Assembly (NCBI RefSeq): GCF_000379685.1
Contig: NZ_KB903292.1
Coordinates: forward strand, 124,001-188,000
Length of the DNA stretch: 64,000 bases
Source: Catelliglobosispora koreensis DSM 44566
GTDB lineage: Bacteria > Actinomycetota > Actinomycetes > Mycobacteriales > Micromonosporaceae
Reading direction: 5' to 3'
Shown: piece by piece, positions 51,874-60,545 of the stretch
Layout of the letters: the number at the start of each line of letters is the position of its first letter
How positions within the stretch are numbered: position 1 is the first letter of the stretch
The notes under the pieces: model-generated
Seen by the model: the letters and a program-made list of their open reading frames with translations, nothing else
Told to the model about the DNA's origin: nothing
Database searches by the model: none
Position numbers and translations under genes: made by a program

Positions 51874-51891
51874 TCGCGTCACAGGCGCGTT

Positions 51892-51920
51892 AGGGCCGGT
51901 TCCTTTGCGGAGCCGGCCCT
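51892..51920. terminator. Hairpin between the small Cys-rich gene and the ricin pseudogene
   Basis: AGGGCCGGTTCC (51892-51903) pairs with GGAGCCGGCCCT (51909-51920), 12 bp with one G-T pair, loop TTTGC. It can end both convergent units. Confidence 0.75.
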
Positions 51921-51942
51921 TCGGCGTGTGACTGCTGGATGG

Positions 51943-52200
51943 TTATGTGCGCTGGCTCCATTGCTGGTTGGTGGCGCCGTGGCAATCCCGGATGACGACC
52001 TGGGTTTCATGGTGGTTCCCGCTACCAGGACGTCGAGGCGCTTGTTGCCATACACCTGGAGTGTGTCGCTGGCGGTGTGTCCAGCGTTGCATATTGCCGC
52101 CCCAGCAGTCCCATATCTGCAGCTGGGTTCTGTTGGTGCTGCTGCCGTTAGCACATCGAGACACCGGCCGGAAGAACCACCAACGAGCATGGCGTTCTGC
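51943..52200 (-). pseudogene. Ricin-type beta-trefoil lectin fragment with several frameshifts
   Basis: Reading the minus strand in shifting frames reveals ricin-B repeats: GGSSGRCLDV, then NGSSTNRTQLQIWDCWGG and NMQRWT in a second frame, then DTLQVYGNKRLDVLVAGTT in the first frame, then TQVVIRDCHGATNQQWSQRT in the second, ending at a stop. At least three frame changes in about 250 bases show a broken gene. No intact catalytic domain is left beside it; 52201-52393 may hold further decayed 5' sequence (two NYF-x-RQ echoes). Confidence 0.8.
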
Positions 52201-52393
52201 TCCGCCGATGACCGCGTACCGAGCGGCGCTTCCTTCTTCATCGGGTGGTAACCCGCAGGGCGCTGCCTGTCGAAGTAGTTCGTTAGGCCGCCGGACTGAG
52301 CGTTGCCGCCCCGGATGGCTAGCGATTGCCGAAGGAAATAATTCGTGGCTGGTCCAATACAGACAGTCACGCAGACATATGCTGAATTGGAAC

Positions 52394-52969
52394 CTACCGG
52401 TTCTCTTCCTTGGCAACGTCTTGGGGCCGGTCGGCTAGCCACTTGCTCATCTGCCACTCGTAAGCCTCGGTCGTGTGGCCGACCGCGACCCCGATGTCCC
52501 GCTTGGCGGCCTCGTAGAAACGCCGCCGGCCCAGCCCCGTGGTCGTCACCGCCTCTGGCCAGCTGACGTCGGTCGCCTGTCCACAGGCGATCCGCATCAT
52601 CTTGAAGGCGCTCTGATGCCAGTCGCGGCCAGCCACGACAACGGCCTCGTTGCCCATCATCAGGACGGCTTCCCATTTGATGGTCCGCTCGTCTTCGGCC
52701 GACGCCAAGTCGGCGATGGTGTATTCAGGCGAGATCTCGTCATCATCAGGGTGAATGCCTCGCTGGGCGGCCAGCCGCACGGTGATGGCCAGGACCTTTT
52801 TGACCGCGTGCGCGTATTCGATGTATGCGGTGATCCGCCGCTCGTCCCAGCGCACGGACTGCTGGCGCTGCCAGCGGCCGCGTTCGGCAGCCACCGTGGC
52901 GACATAAGTCGCGACAACCCCAACCACCACACCGATAAGTGCCGGAAGCTGCTGAAGCACACTCGACAT
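52394..52969 (-). CDS. Membrane-anchored hypothetical protein
   Basis: A 191-residue protein with one N-terminal helix (LQQLPALIGVVVGVVATYVA) and a charged helical cytoplasmic domain beginning RGRWQRQQSVRWDERRITAY. The RWDERR-type start after a single helix is frequent in actinobacterial proteins of unknown role. ATG 52969 is taken; GTG 52993 is possible. Its neighbours do not suggest a function. Confidence 0.65.
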   Translation of the reverse strand: MSSVLQQLPALIGVVVGVVATYVATVAAERGRWQRQQSVRWDERRITAYIEYAHAVKKVLAITVRLAAQRGIHPDDDEISPEYTIADLASAEDERTIKWEAVLMMGNEAVVVAGRDWHQSAFKMMRIACGQATDVSWPEAVTTTGLGRRRFYEAAKRDIGVAVGHTTEAYEWQMSKWLADRPQDVAKEENR

Positions 52970-53008
52970 AGCAGCAGTGTCGCAAATGGACACAAGCCGG
53001 CGAAATGC

Positions 53009-53620
53009 CTAGCTGGCGGTGACCGCGTGCTTGGCGAGCAGCAGGTCGATGAGTTCCTTCTTCATCGCGTTGGCTTCCGCGGCTAGCACGGGAGCGACGT
53101 AGATCGCGGGCATGAGGAAGGCGCCGTTGAGCGCCGCCCAGAAGGTTCGTGCCGTGAGCCCGGGGTCGCGCACCTTCATGCGCCCGTCAGCGTTGGCGGC
53201 GCGAAGCCACGTTTCAAGCGTGTCCTCGGTGCGGCCGCCGCGGGCGAGCGTCTCAGCGACAAAGCCCGGCTGGCGGACAGTCACCCCGGTCATCACTTTG
53301 GTCAGGCCCAGCCACTGTTCGTTTCGCGTGAGGTCCAGGATGGAATCAGCGAAGCGCGCGAGCTGCGAGGCCAGACTGCGCTTGGGGTCGTAAGGAATTT
53401 CCTTGAGTTCGTGTGACTGTGCGAGGAACCGGTCGACCACTTCGCGGAAAAGCACTTCCTTGCTCGCGAAGTGGTTGTAGACCGTGCGCTTGGACGCGCC
53501 AGACACTTCGGCGATGTGATCCATGCTGGCGACGTCAAAGCCCTGGGTGGCGAACACGTGAGCGGCAGCGTCGAGGATCGCTTCGCGCTTCTTGCTGGTA
53601 TCGCGTTGCTGCTTGGCCAT
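53009..53620 (-). CDS. TetR/AcrR-family regulator
   Basis: A 203-residue repressor. HTH: ILDAAAHVFATQGFDVASMD then IAEVSGASKRTVYNHFASKE (about 36-55). The C-terminal domain (EIPYDPKRSLASQLARFADS) resembles the TetR_C_7/AefR group. A 27-bp perfect palindrome lies 33 bases upstream, between it and the divergent DUF4386 gene, so it probably represses both. Confidence 0.92.
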   Translation of the reverse strand: MAKQQRDTSKKREAILDAAAHVFATQGFDVASMDHIAEVSGASKRTVYNHFASKEVLFREVVDRFLAQSHELKEIPYDPKRSLASQLARFADSILDLTRNEQWLGLTKVMTGVTVRQPGFVAETLARGGRTEDTLETWLRAANADGRMKVRDPGLTARTFWAALNGAFLMPAIYVAPVLAAEANAMKKELIDLLLAKHAVTAS

Positions 53621-53652
53621 CGGCCCTCTCGAAGGACGGTTGACAGGACTCT

Positions 53653-53679
53653 TATTACACTACACAGTGTAGTGTAATA
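53653..53679. promoter_or_regulatory. TetR operator, 27-bp palindrome
   Basis: TATTACACTACAC (53653-53665), one central A, then GTGTAGTGTAATA (53667-53679): a perfect 13-bp inverted repeat. TTGACA stands at 53640-53645 on the plus strand, so the operator lies where the -10 region of the DUF4386 promoter would be. Confidence 0.85.
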
Positions 53680-53700
53680 TCGGCTTTCCTGGAGGTGCAG

Positions 53701-54384
53701 ATGAATCTCCGCGACAAGTTTCCGGCCCGTCTGATCGCCACGCTGTTCGTGCTTACCACGCTCATGGGCATGGTCGACGCCTACGTGGCCGCACCCATTC
53801 TGCAAGGCCCCCTGGCAGAGATCCGTGATAAGGAGGCCGCTGTCCTCTTAGGAGGAATGATGCGGCTCTTCATGGCCATTGGTGTTGTCGGCATCGCTCT
53901 AGGCTTTCTGCCGGTAATCCGCAGGCATAACGAGACCATTGCCATGTCATACCTTGCTTTCCGCACCGCGGAGTGTGTGCTGCTGAGTCTTGGAGTGTGC
54001 AGCCACCTCTTCCTGCTTGGCCTGAGCGGCAACTACTCCAGCGCAGGCGAAGGCGACGCGGTCTTTCTGGCACTGGCAGAAGGAGCCACCGGGTTCAGCC
54101 GGACTACCTATCAAATGGCGATGGCGATCCTGGGCATCGGCAGCATGCTGCTGTGCTGGCTCCTGTTGCGCGAAAAGCTTGTCCCGGCTTGGATCGCCGT
54201 GCTCGGCGTCGTGGGATACCTCTTGCTGCTGGCAAGCGCCATCCTGGATCTCATCGGAGTCGTGGACACACTCAACGGCTCCGGTGCGTTGATGTATATC
54301 CCGGGCGGTCTTTTCGAGTTCATTGTCCTGCCGGCCTGGCTGTGGTTCCGGGGTTTCAGCACAGCCGCCCGTGCAGGCGTGTGA
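53701..54384 (+). CDS. DUF4386-family membrane protein
   Basis: A 227-residue membrane protein with about seven hydrophobic helices. It shows ATLFVLTTLMGMVDAYVAAP and later LALAEGATGFSRTTYQMAMA, then the conserved YIPGGLFEFIVLPAWLWFRG at the end, all DUF4386 features. ATG 53701 is behind GGAGG. It is probably the target of the divergent TetR regulator. The function of the family is not known. Confidence 0.87.
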   Translation: MNLRDKFPARLIATLFVLTTLMGMVDAYVAAPILQGPLAEIRDKEAAVLLGGMMRLFMAIGVVGIALGFLPVIRRHNETIAMSYLAFRTAECVLLSLGVCSHLFLLGLSGNYSSAGEGDAVFLALAEGATGFSRTTYQMAMAILGIGSMLLCWLLLREKLVPAWIAVLGVVGYLLLLASAILDLIGVVDTLNGSGALMYIPGGLFEFIVLPAWLWFRGFSTAARAGV

Positions 54385-54386
54385 TT

Positions 54387-55589
54387 TCAGTTTGCCGATC
54401 GCGCTATCTGGCGCAGGAATTCGGTGTTGCTAGAAGTCTTGAGCAGGCTGTCGATCAGTTGCTCGGCGCGCTGCCGCGGATCGAGGGCGAGCAAAGCCTT
54501 GCGCAGTTTGCGGATCAGTGCCAATTCCTCTGGCCCGACAAGGATTTCTTCTTTCCTGGTACCAGATGAATCGAAGTCGACGGCGGGAAAGACCCGGCGG
54601 TCGGCGACGGTGCGCAGCAACCTGAATTCGGCGTTCCCGGTGCTCTTGAATTCCTCGAAGATGAGGGTGTCGCCAGCGGAACCGGTTTCGACTAGGGCGG
54701 AGGCGATGATGGTTAGTGAGCCGCCGCCTTCGATGTTGCGAGCCGCGCCCAGAAATCGTTTGGGGGCCTGCAGTGCGGTCGAGTCGATGCCGCCAGAAAG
54801 GGTCCGGCCGTTGGAGGGGGCGGCCAGGTTGTAGGCCCGTGCCAGGCGCGTGATGGAGTCGAGCAGGATGATGACGTCTTTTCCTTGCTCGGTAAGGCGT
54901 TTGGCACGCTCGATGGCGAGGTCGGCCACGGCGATGTGGTCCGACGGTGGCCTGTCGAAGGTGGACGCGATCACTTCACCATGGATGGAGCGCTGCATGT
55001 CTGTTACTTCTTCGGGCCGCTCGTCGACGAGCACGGCCATCAGGTGGCATTCCGGGTGATTGACGTGGATGGCGTGCGCGATCGCTTGCAGGATCGTTGT
55101 CTTTCCGGCTTTCGGTGGCGAGACGATCAGCGCTCGCTGGCCTTTGCCGATCGGCATCAGCAGATCCAGCACGCGTGTCGTCACCAGATGCGGTTCGGTC
55201 TCCATGCGCAGCCGGGTTTGCGGGTAAAGCGGTGTCAGCTCATGGAAGACCGGCCGGGTGCCGGCCGTTCCCGCAGGAGCGCCGTTCACGGTGTCGAGAC
55301 GCACTAGCGGACTGTTCTTGGCCCGCTTGGCTGACGAAACGACCTCAGTGTCGCTCGCCAGTCCCGTGACGACGTCACCTCGGCGAAGGCCGTACCGGCG
55401 AATGAGGTTTTGGGGAACATAAATGTCGTGAGTGGACGGCACATAGCCCTCGACCCGCACAAAGCCGTGCTCGTCGCGGATGTCGAGGATGCCCGCGACG
55501 GACTTCAGTTCCTGGATGTCCTGAACTGGCGCGGGGGTTCGGGCCTGTCTAGCTTTCGGGCGCCGTGTGGTGGTTACGAGACCAGGCAT
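54387..55589 (-). CDS. rho: Short Rho-type transcription termination factor
   Basis: A 400-residue hexameric RNA-dependent ATPase. It has a short basic N-terminal stretch, the RNA-binding domain (AGILDIRDEHGFVRVEGYVP, YVPQNLIRRYGLRRGD), Walker A PPKAGKTT (about 158-165), the Walker B region VIILLDSITRLARAYN, the Q-loop and the R-loop area GGIDSTALQAPKRFLGAARN. It starts at ATG 55589 behind AGGAG. Canonical actinobacterial Rho carries a Rho_N domain and a long charged insert, so this 400-residue form is probably a second paralogue. Confidence 0.9.
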   Translation of the reverse strand: MPGLVTTTRRPKARQARTPAPVQDIQELKSVAGILDIRDEHGFVRVEGYVPSTHDIYVPQNLIRRYGLRRGDVVTGLASDTEVVSSAKRAKNSPLVRLDTVNGAPAGTAGTRPVFHELTPLYPQTRLRMETEPHLVTTRVLDLLMPIGKGQRALIVSPPKAGKTTILQAIAHAIHVNHPECHLMAVLVDERPEEVTDMQRSIHGEVIASTFDRPPSDHIAVADLAIERAKRLTEQGKDVIILLDSITRLARAYNLAAPSNGRTLSGGIDSTALQAPKRFLGAARNIEGGGSLTIIASALVETGSAGDTLIFEEFKSTGNAEFRLLRTVADRRVFPAVDFDSSGTRKEEILVGPEELALIRKLRKALLALDPRQRAEQLIDSLLKTSSNTEFLRQIARSAN

Positions 55590-55997
55590 TGCTCTCCTAA
55601 GTGAGATGGCGGGGCGCATTCCGGGCAATGCTGAGGAAGCGCGCTCGCGTGACAACTGGCCAGTTGCGGCTCAGTTCGCTGGAAGTGATTCCCCCCGGGG
55701 CGGTAACTTCACGCCTCACCGAAGGCTGTACTTACCCAACGTAGCTCAGCGCGGCCAATCGCGCCAGCACCGACACGTCCAGCGGCCTTTGCCCGGAAAT
55801 ATAGTGAAAGACGATCTTTGGCCGGACAGATTCACTAGTAACGATCAAGCAACTTGGTCGATATAACGATGTCCGATCAGAACGGGGCTCACTCGAGTCC
55901 ACCGTCAGCGAGATTGGCCAGGAGTGACTCGGTGGAACAGTCTTCTGCGCGTACCGCCATTATGTGCCGCCCGCCGCACAGCATTGGCGTCTCAACA
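55590..55997. other. Intergenic region between divergent Rho and LuxR genes
   Basis: It contains a perfect 14-bp palindrome CAACTGGCCAGTTG at 55653-55666, 64 bases upstream of the Rho start, and AT-rich GATATAACG at about 55860. Possible starts for the LuxR protein at 55869 and 55962 fall inside. No other gene is seen. Confidence 0.45.
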
Positions 55998-56600
55998 GTG
56001 ATTCGGGTGCTGCTCGCGCATCATGGCCGCCTCGTGCGGGGCGCGCTCGTTTCGGCCTTGGTCGATGAATGCGATATCGAGGTTGTGGCCGAGGCCGCCG
56101 ATGGAGATGAGGTGCTGGCGGCGCTGATGGCCGAGAAGCCGGACGTGGCTGTGGTCGACTTTGACTTGCCCGCGGCTGTGCCGATGTCTGACCTGTGCGC
56201 GGAAATGCTCAGCCATTGCCACGTGATGCTAATCGCGCAGGGACTAGCGGATAGCCGGCATGCCGAGGTCGTCACGTCAAACCCCGATGCGAGCCTCATC
56301 TCGGCGGACTCTCCTATCACGACTCTGGTGGAAGGGTTGCGCCGCATGAGTCGTGGTCAGCTGGTACGGGATCCCGTGCTCGCCCGTGCGGCGGTTACCG
56401 CGGGAACGAATCCGCTGACTAGCCGGGAGAAAGAAGTGCTGAAGTTAGCCGAGCATGGGCTCACCACCCGTGACATCGCGGCACGGTTGTTCCTTAGCCA
56501 TGGCACCGTCCGCAATCACCTAGCCCGTGTTCTCGCCAAGTCCGGTGCGCGCACCCGGATCGAGGCCATTCGGATCGCTCAGCAGTCAGGCTGGATCTGA
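55998..56600 (+). CDS. LuxR/NarL-family response regulator
   Basis: A 200-residue two-domain regulator. The receiver domain (about 1-115) begins VIRVLLAHHGRLVRGALVSA and has the phospho-acceptor candidate in VAVVDFDLPAA; several usual receiver residues are altered, so it may not be phosphorylated. The C-terminal HTH is LTSREKEVLKLAEHGLTTRD, then IAARLFLSHGTVRNHLARVL. I start at GTG 55998 by similarity; ATG 55962 and ATG 55869 are alternatives. No sensor kinase is next to it. Confidence 0.82.
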   Translation: MIRVLLAHHGRLVRGALVSALVDECDIEVVAEAADGDEVLAALMAEKPDVAVVDFDLPAAVPMSDLCAEMLSHCHVMLIAQGLADSRHAEVVTSNPDASLISADSPITTLVEGLRRMSRGQLVRDPVLARAAVTAGTNPLTSREKEVLKLAEHGLTTRDIAARLFLSHGTVRNHLARVLAKSGARTRIEAIRIAQQSGWI

Positions 56601-56602
56601 GC

Positions 56603-57247
56603 TCATTCCTCGGGGATGCGGGCGAGCATCCGTTCAGCGCCGTTGGCCCAGTTGGTTTTGAGCGCGACAACGGCGGCCGGCAGGTCTCCATCGAGCAGGT
56701 GCCGGGCGATGGCGGCGTGCTCATCGGCGTCACGGCGCAACGGGGCATCATCGGCGACAGCCAAGTGGGCGTACCGCCGCATGCCCGCCTTGACGCCGGT
56801 CACCAGGTCGAGGAGGCGCTCGTTGGTGCATCCGCTGAGCAGCAAGTCATGCCACTCATCATCATGACGGTCGATGATCTGCTGCTCGGCGACCGGGTCT
56901 GGGAACCCATGGGCCAGCTGCAAAAGGTCCGGCGCGATGCGTTTGAGGTGTGCGGGATCAGACGACTCCAGTGCCAGCGACTCCAGCGCGGCGAGGATCG
57001 AGCAGACCTCGCGGAACTCCTGCCGGCTGACCGGGGCGAAGCGGAACCCACGCCCCTGGTTACTTTCCAAGATCCGCTCTCCGGCGAGCGTGATCAGCGC
57101 TTCGCGCAGGGGAGTGCGGCTGACGCCAAGCTCGGCCGCCAGCGCCGCCTCATTGACGTCGGTTCCGGCGGCGAAGTCACCACGGTCGAGGCGTTTTAGC
57201 AGTTCTTCGCGTATCTGGTCGCGAAGTGGACGCCGCTCGATCGCCAT
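56603..57247 (-). CDS. GntR-family regulator, FadR (FCD) subfamily
   Basis: A 214-residue repressor. wHTH: LRDQIREELLKRLDRGDFAA and EAALAAELGVSRTPLREALI (about 36-55). The C-terminal FCD domain has a metal-ligand pattern with HDDEWHDLLL and DEHAAIARHLLDGD. ATG 57247 is behind GGAG. It is divergent from the GH42 operon with a TGTATACA operator between, so it probably controls that operon. Effectors of the family are usually organic acids or sugar acids. Confidence 0.92.
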   Translation of the reverse strand: MAIERRPLRDQIREELLKRLDRGDFAAGTDVNEAALAAELGVSRTPLREALITLAGERILESNQGRGFRFAPVSRQEFREVCSILAALESLALESSDPAHLKRIAPDLLQLAHGFPDPVAEQQIIDRHDDEWHDLLLSGCTNERLLDLVTGVKAGMRRYAHLAVADDAPLRRDADEHAAIARHLLDGDLPAAVVALKTNWANGAERMLARIPEE

Positions 57248-57321
57248 TGGGGGCTCCCTTAGTAACAAATCGGATCGCCGTAAGGCTACCTCTTGACCAC
57301 ATGCAAAATAATGCGCTATGA

Positions 57322-57337
57322 ATTCTGTATACAAAAT
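57322..57337. promoter_or_regulatory. FadR/VanR-type GntR operator
   Basis: ATTCTGTATACAAAAT: an 8-bp perfect palindrome TGTATACA inside near-symmetric ATT/AAT flanks, matching the GTATAC-core operators of FadR-subfamily GntR proteins. It lies between gntR and the GH42 gene, 27 bases before the latter. Confidence 0.65.
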
Positions 57338-57363
57338 ACTTCAGATCTGAGACGGAGGCCATA

Positions 57364-59250
57364 GTGACCCTGATCTTTGGCGGTGACTACAACCCCGAGC
57401 AGTGGCCAGAGGCCACGTGGCTCGAGGACGTGGCGCTGATGGCAGAGGCCGGGGTCACCATGGTCACGGTCGGGGTCTTTTCGTGGTCGCGGCTTGAGCC
57501 CAAGCCAGGCGAGTTCGACTTCGGCTGGCTCGACCGCGTGCTGGACCTGTTGCACGCCAAAGGCATTGAGGTCGACCTGGCCACCGCCTCGGCGACGCCG
57601 CCGCCCTGGCTCGTGCGGGATCACCCGTCAGTGCTGCCGGTTGACGCCAACGGGACACGGCTGGAATTCGGGTCACGGCAAAGCTATTGCCCAAGCTCGC
57701 CAGTCTTCCGCTCGGCTGTGCAGCGGCTGGTGCGCACGATCGCCGAGCGCTACAAGGACCATCCGGCACTGAAGATGTGGCACATCAGCAACGAGTATGG
57801 CGATCACATCGTCAGCTGCTGGTGCGACGAGTCCGCCAAACATTTCCGGGATTGGCTGCAGTCGCGATACCGCGACATCGCGGGACTCAACCAAGCTTGG
57901 GGCACCTCGTGCTGGGGTCAGCACTACACCGGCTTCGAACAGGTCAACCCGCCGCGCAAAGCGCCCGGGCCGGTCAACCCCGCTCAGCTCCTGGACTGGA
58001 AGCGATTCTCCAGCGACGCCCTGCTCGAATGTTTTGAGCTCGAGAAGCAGGTGCTGCGCGAAGTCACCCCGGCGATCCCGGTCACCACGAACTTCATGAG
58101 CATCATGAGCGAGCTTGACTACTGGAAGTGGGCGCAGGCCGAGGATCTCGTGACCGACGACGCGTACCCGGATCCAGCCGACCCTAAGTCGCACCTCAAA
58201 ATCGCGCTCAGCTACGACCTCATGCGATCGCTAAAGCAGCAGTCCTGGCTACTGCTCGAATCAGCGCCTTCCGCGGTGAGCTGGCGTGAAGTCAACGTTC
58301 CCAAGCGGCCGGGAAAGATGCGGCTCGACAGCCTGCAAGCCGTGGCACATGGCTCCGACGGTGTGATGTTCTTCCAGTGGCGCCAAGCCAAATACGGTCC
58401 GGAGAAGTTCCATTCGGCGATGCTTCCGCACGCTGGAACGCAGACCCGGCAATGGCGCGAGACTGTCCACCTGGGACAAGAGCTTCGCAAACTCGCCGAG
58501 GTGAAGGGACATCACACCTCCGCTGAGGTCGCGATCCTCCTGGACTGGTCTAGCTGGTGGGCACTGGAAGCCCAGGAATCCATGCCCAGCAACAGACTCA
58601 AGCTCAAAGACATGCTCCACACTTGGTACGAGCCACTGTTCCGCCGCGGCATCGCCGTTGACTTGGCACCGCATGGCCGCAGCCTGGAGTCCTACCAACT
58701 CGTCATCGCGCCCAGCCTTTACATGTGCACCATCGAGCAGGCAAAAGCGTTGCAGGACTTCAAGGGCACCCTCATCGTGGGTCCGTTCAGTGGAGTGGTC
58801 GACGATAATGACCAGATCCATGACGGTGGCGCTCCTGGGCCGCTCACGGAACTGCTGGGTGTCACGGTGGAGGAGTTCTGGCCCCTGCCGGATGGGCAGC
58901 GGACCAAAGTGGGCACCGCTAACGCGCACACGTGGACCGAGGTGCTCCGGCTCACCACCGCGCGGCCACTCGCGTCCTATGAGGATGGCCGTCCCGCGAT
59001 CACTCGCAATGGCAACGCCATCTACGTCAGCTGTCTGCTCGACGACGTGACCCCCGTGCTGCGCGAGGCGGGAATCACGGCACCGGAGCAGGAACTGGAG
59101 ATCTGCCGGCGCGGTCCGTACACGTTTGTTCTCAACCACACCAACGCATCTCAGCCCGTTCCGTTCCGGGGCACAGACATGCTCACTGGACGGGAAGTCA
59201 CTGAAGTGCCACCGCTCGACGTCATCGTTATCAAAGAAGGACAGCAGTGA
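57364..59250 (+). CDS. GH42 beta-galactosidase-like glycosidase
   Basis: A 628-residue cytoplasmic (no signal peptide) glycoside hydrolase. It starts TLIFGGDYNPEQWPEATWLE, the GH42 hallmark. The acid/base Glu is in HISNEYG (E144) and the nucleophile in WLLLESAPSAVSW (E299). A CWC pair follows NEYG as in the zinc-binding GH42 subgroup, and a trimerisation domain and C-terminal beta-domain fill the rest. Substrates are beta-galactosides or alpha-L-arabinosides. It is first in the operon and overlaps the GcvPA-like gene by four bases. Confidence 0.9.
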   Translation: MTLIFGGDYNPEQWPEATWLEDVALMAEAGVTMVTVGVFSWSRLEPKPGEFDFGWLDRVLDLLHAKGIEVDLATASATPPPWLVRDHPSVLPVDANGTRLEFGSRQSYCPSSPVFRSAVQRLVRTIAERYKDHPALKMWHISNEYGDHIVSCWCDESAKHFRDWLQSRYRDIAGLNQAWGTSCWGQHYTGFEQVNPPRKAPGPVNPAQLLDWKRFSSDALLECFELEKQVLREVTPAIPVTTNFMSIMSELDYWKWAQAEDLVTDDAYPDPADPKSHLKIALSYDLMRSLKQQSWLLLESAPSAVSWREVNVPKRPGKMRLDSLQAVAHGSDGVMFFQWRQAKYGPEKFHSAMLPHAGTQTRQWRETVHLGQELRKLAEVKGHHTSAEVAILLDWSSWWALEAQESMPSNRLKLKDMLHTWYEPLFRRGIAVDLAPHGRSLESYQLVIAPSLYMCTIEQAKALQDFKGTLIVGPFSGVVDDNDQIHDGGAPGPLTELLGVTVEEFWPLPDGQRTKVGTANAHTWTEVLRLTTARPLASYEDGRPAITRNGNAIYVSCLLDDVTPVLREAGITAPEQELEICRRGPYTFVLNHTNASQPVPFRGTDMLTGREVTEVPPLDVIVIKEGQQ

Positions 59251-60545
59251 ACGCCCATCCCTACATCCCCAACACCGGGCCGGCGACCCGGACCGCGATG
59301 CTGGCCGCGATTGGTGCGGCCAGTATCGAGGACTTCTACGCCGGAATCCCGGCCGGGCTGCGCCTGCAACGGCCGCTGAACCTACCCGCCCCCATCCGCG
59401 ACGAGCAGGGCCTGATTCGGCACATGAAGGGTCTGCTCAACCAGAACACGGACACGACTGAAGCGCTCAGCTTCCTTGGCGCGGGCTGCTACCCGCATCA
59501 CGTGCCAGCCGTGTGCGATGAGATCAATGGCCGCAGCGAGTTCCTGACCGCTTATGCGGGCGAACCGTATGAAGACCATGGCCGGTTCCAGGCCCTGTTT
59601 GAGTACGTCAGCATGATGGGCGAGCTGCTCGACATGGATGTCGTCAACGTGCCCGTTTACGACGGCTATCAGGCCACGGGCACCGCGCTGCGGATGGCGT
59701 GCCGCTATACCGGACGCGACAAGGTGTTGCTCAGCTGCCAGATCCTGCCCGACAAGCTGAGCAAACTGCGCGACTATCTGACCCCTGACATCGAATTCAC
59801 CACCGTTCTCGACGACAGCGTCGCCGCGATCTATCTCGAAACGCCTGACATGTATGGCGTTGTGGCCCGCAACCCACGCTTGCTGGCCGAGGCCGCGCAC
59901 GCTCACGGTGCCTTGTTCGTGGTCGGCACCGATCCCATCAGCCTGGGAGTTCTAGCACCGCCAGCGAGCTACGGAGCCGACATCGTGTGCGGCGACATCC
60001 AGTCACTGGGCATGCATCAGAGTTTTGGCGGCGGCCAAGCGGGTTTCATCGCGACACATGACGAGGAACGGCTCGTTGCCGAGTTTCCGAGCCGGCTGTT
60101 CGGCATCGCGCCCACGGCTGTCGCGGGCGAGTACGGCTTCGGTGACGTTTACTACGACCGGACTTCCTTCGCGCTACGCGAAGAGGGCAAAGAGTGGGTG
60201 GGAACCGCCGCCGCTCTGTGGGGCATCACGGCCGGGGTCTATCTCGCGCTCATGGGACCGGAAGGCATGCGGGAAGTCGGCGAGACAGTGCTGTCCCTGA
60301 CGCGGTATGCCATGACGTCGCTCACCGATGCGGGCGCGACTGTCCTGCACCCCAACGAGATTCACTTCCGGGAGTTCGCCATCGCCGTTTCTGATGCCGA
60401 TGCACTGCTGACTAGCCTGCGGGCGGAAAACATCTTCGGCGGGGTTCGCCTGAGCGGGAACGAAGTGCTGATCTGCGTGACAGAACGGCATACCCGAGAC
60501 GACATCGACCGACTCGCCTCCGCGGTGAAGGGAGCCCTGGCATGA
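59247..60545 (+). CDS. GcvPA-like PLP-enzyme subunit, divergent
   Basis: A 432-residue protein of the N-terminal glycine decarboxylase subunit family, recognised from LSFLGAGCYPHHVPAVCDEI, RSEFLTAY, FQALFEYVSMMGELLDMDVV, NVPVYDGYQATG and ITAGVYLALMGPEGMREV. It differs where glycine decarboxylase is invariant: the expected YQPEVSQG is AGEPYEDHG, GLPPSFGGP is GMHQSFGGG, and REKATSNICTNQAL is EEGKEWVGTAAAL. It therefore may not act on glycine. GTG 59247 overlaps the GH42 stop (GTGA). Confidence 0.85.
   Translation: MNAHPYIPNTGPATRTAMLAAIGAASIEDFYAGIPAGLRLQRPLNLPAPIRDEQGLIRHMKGLLNQNTDTTEALSFLGAGCYPHHVPAVCDEINGRSEFLTAYAGEPYEDHGRFQALFEYVSMMGELLDMDVVNVPVYDGYQATGTALRMACRYTGRDKVLLSCQILPDKLSKLRDYLTPDIEFTTVLDDSVAAIYLETPDMYGVVARNPRLLAEAAHAHGALFVVGTDPISLGVLAPPASYGADIVCGDIQSLGMHQSFGGGQAGFIATHDEERLVAEFPSRLFGIAPTAVAGEYGFGDVYYDRTSFALREEGKEWVGTAAALWGITAGVYLALMGPEGMREVGETVLSLTRYAMTSLTDAGATVLHPNEIHFREFAIAVSDADALLTSLRAENIFGGVRLSGNEVLICVTERHTRDDIDRLASAVKGALA

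Noticed and set aside
58261-59139. 292-codon minus-strand frame inside the GH42 gene
   Set aside because: The GH42 reading is intact with catalytic residues; the opposite frame has no recognisable protein.
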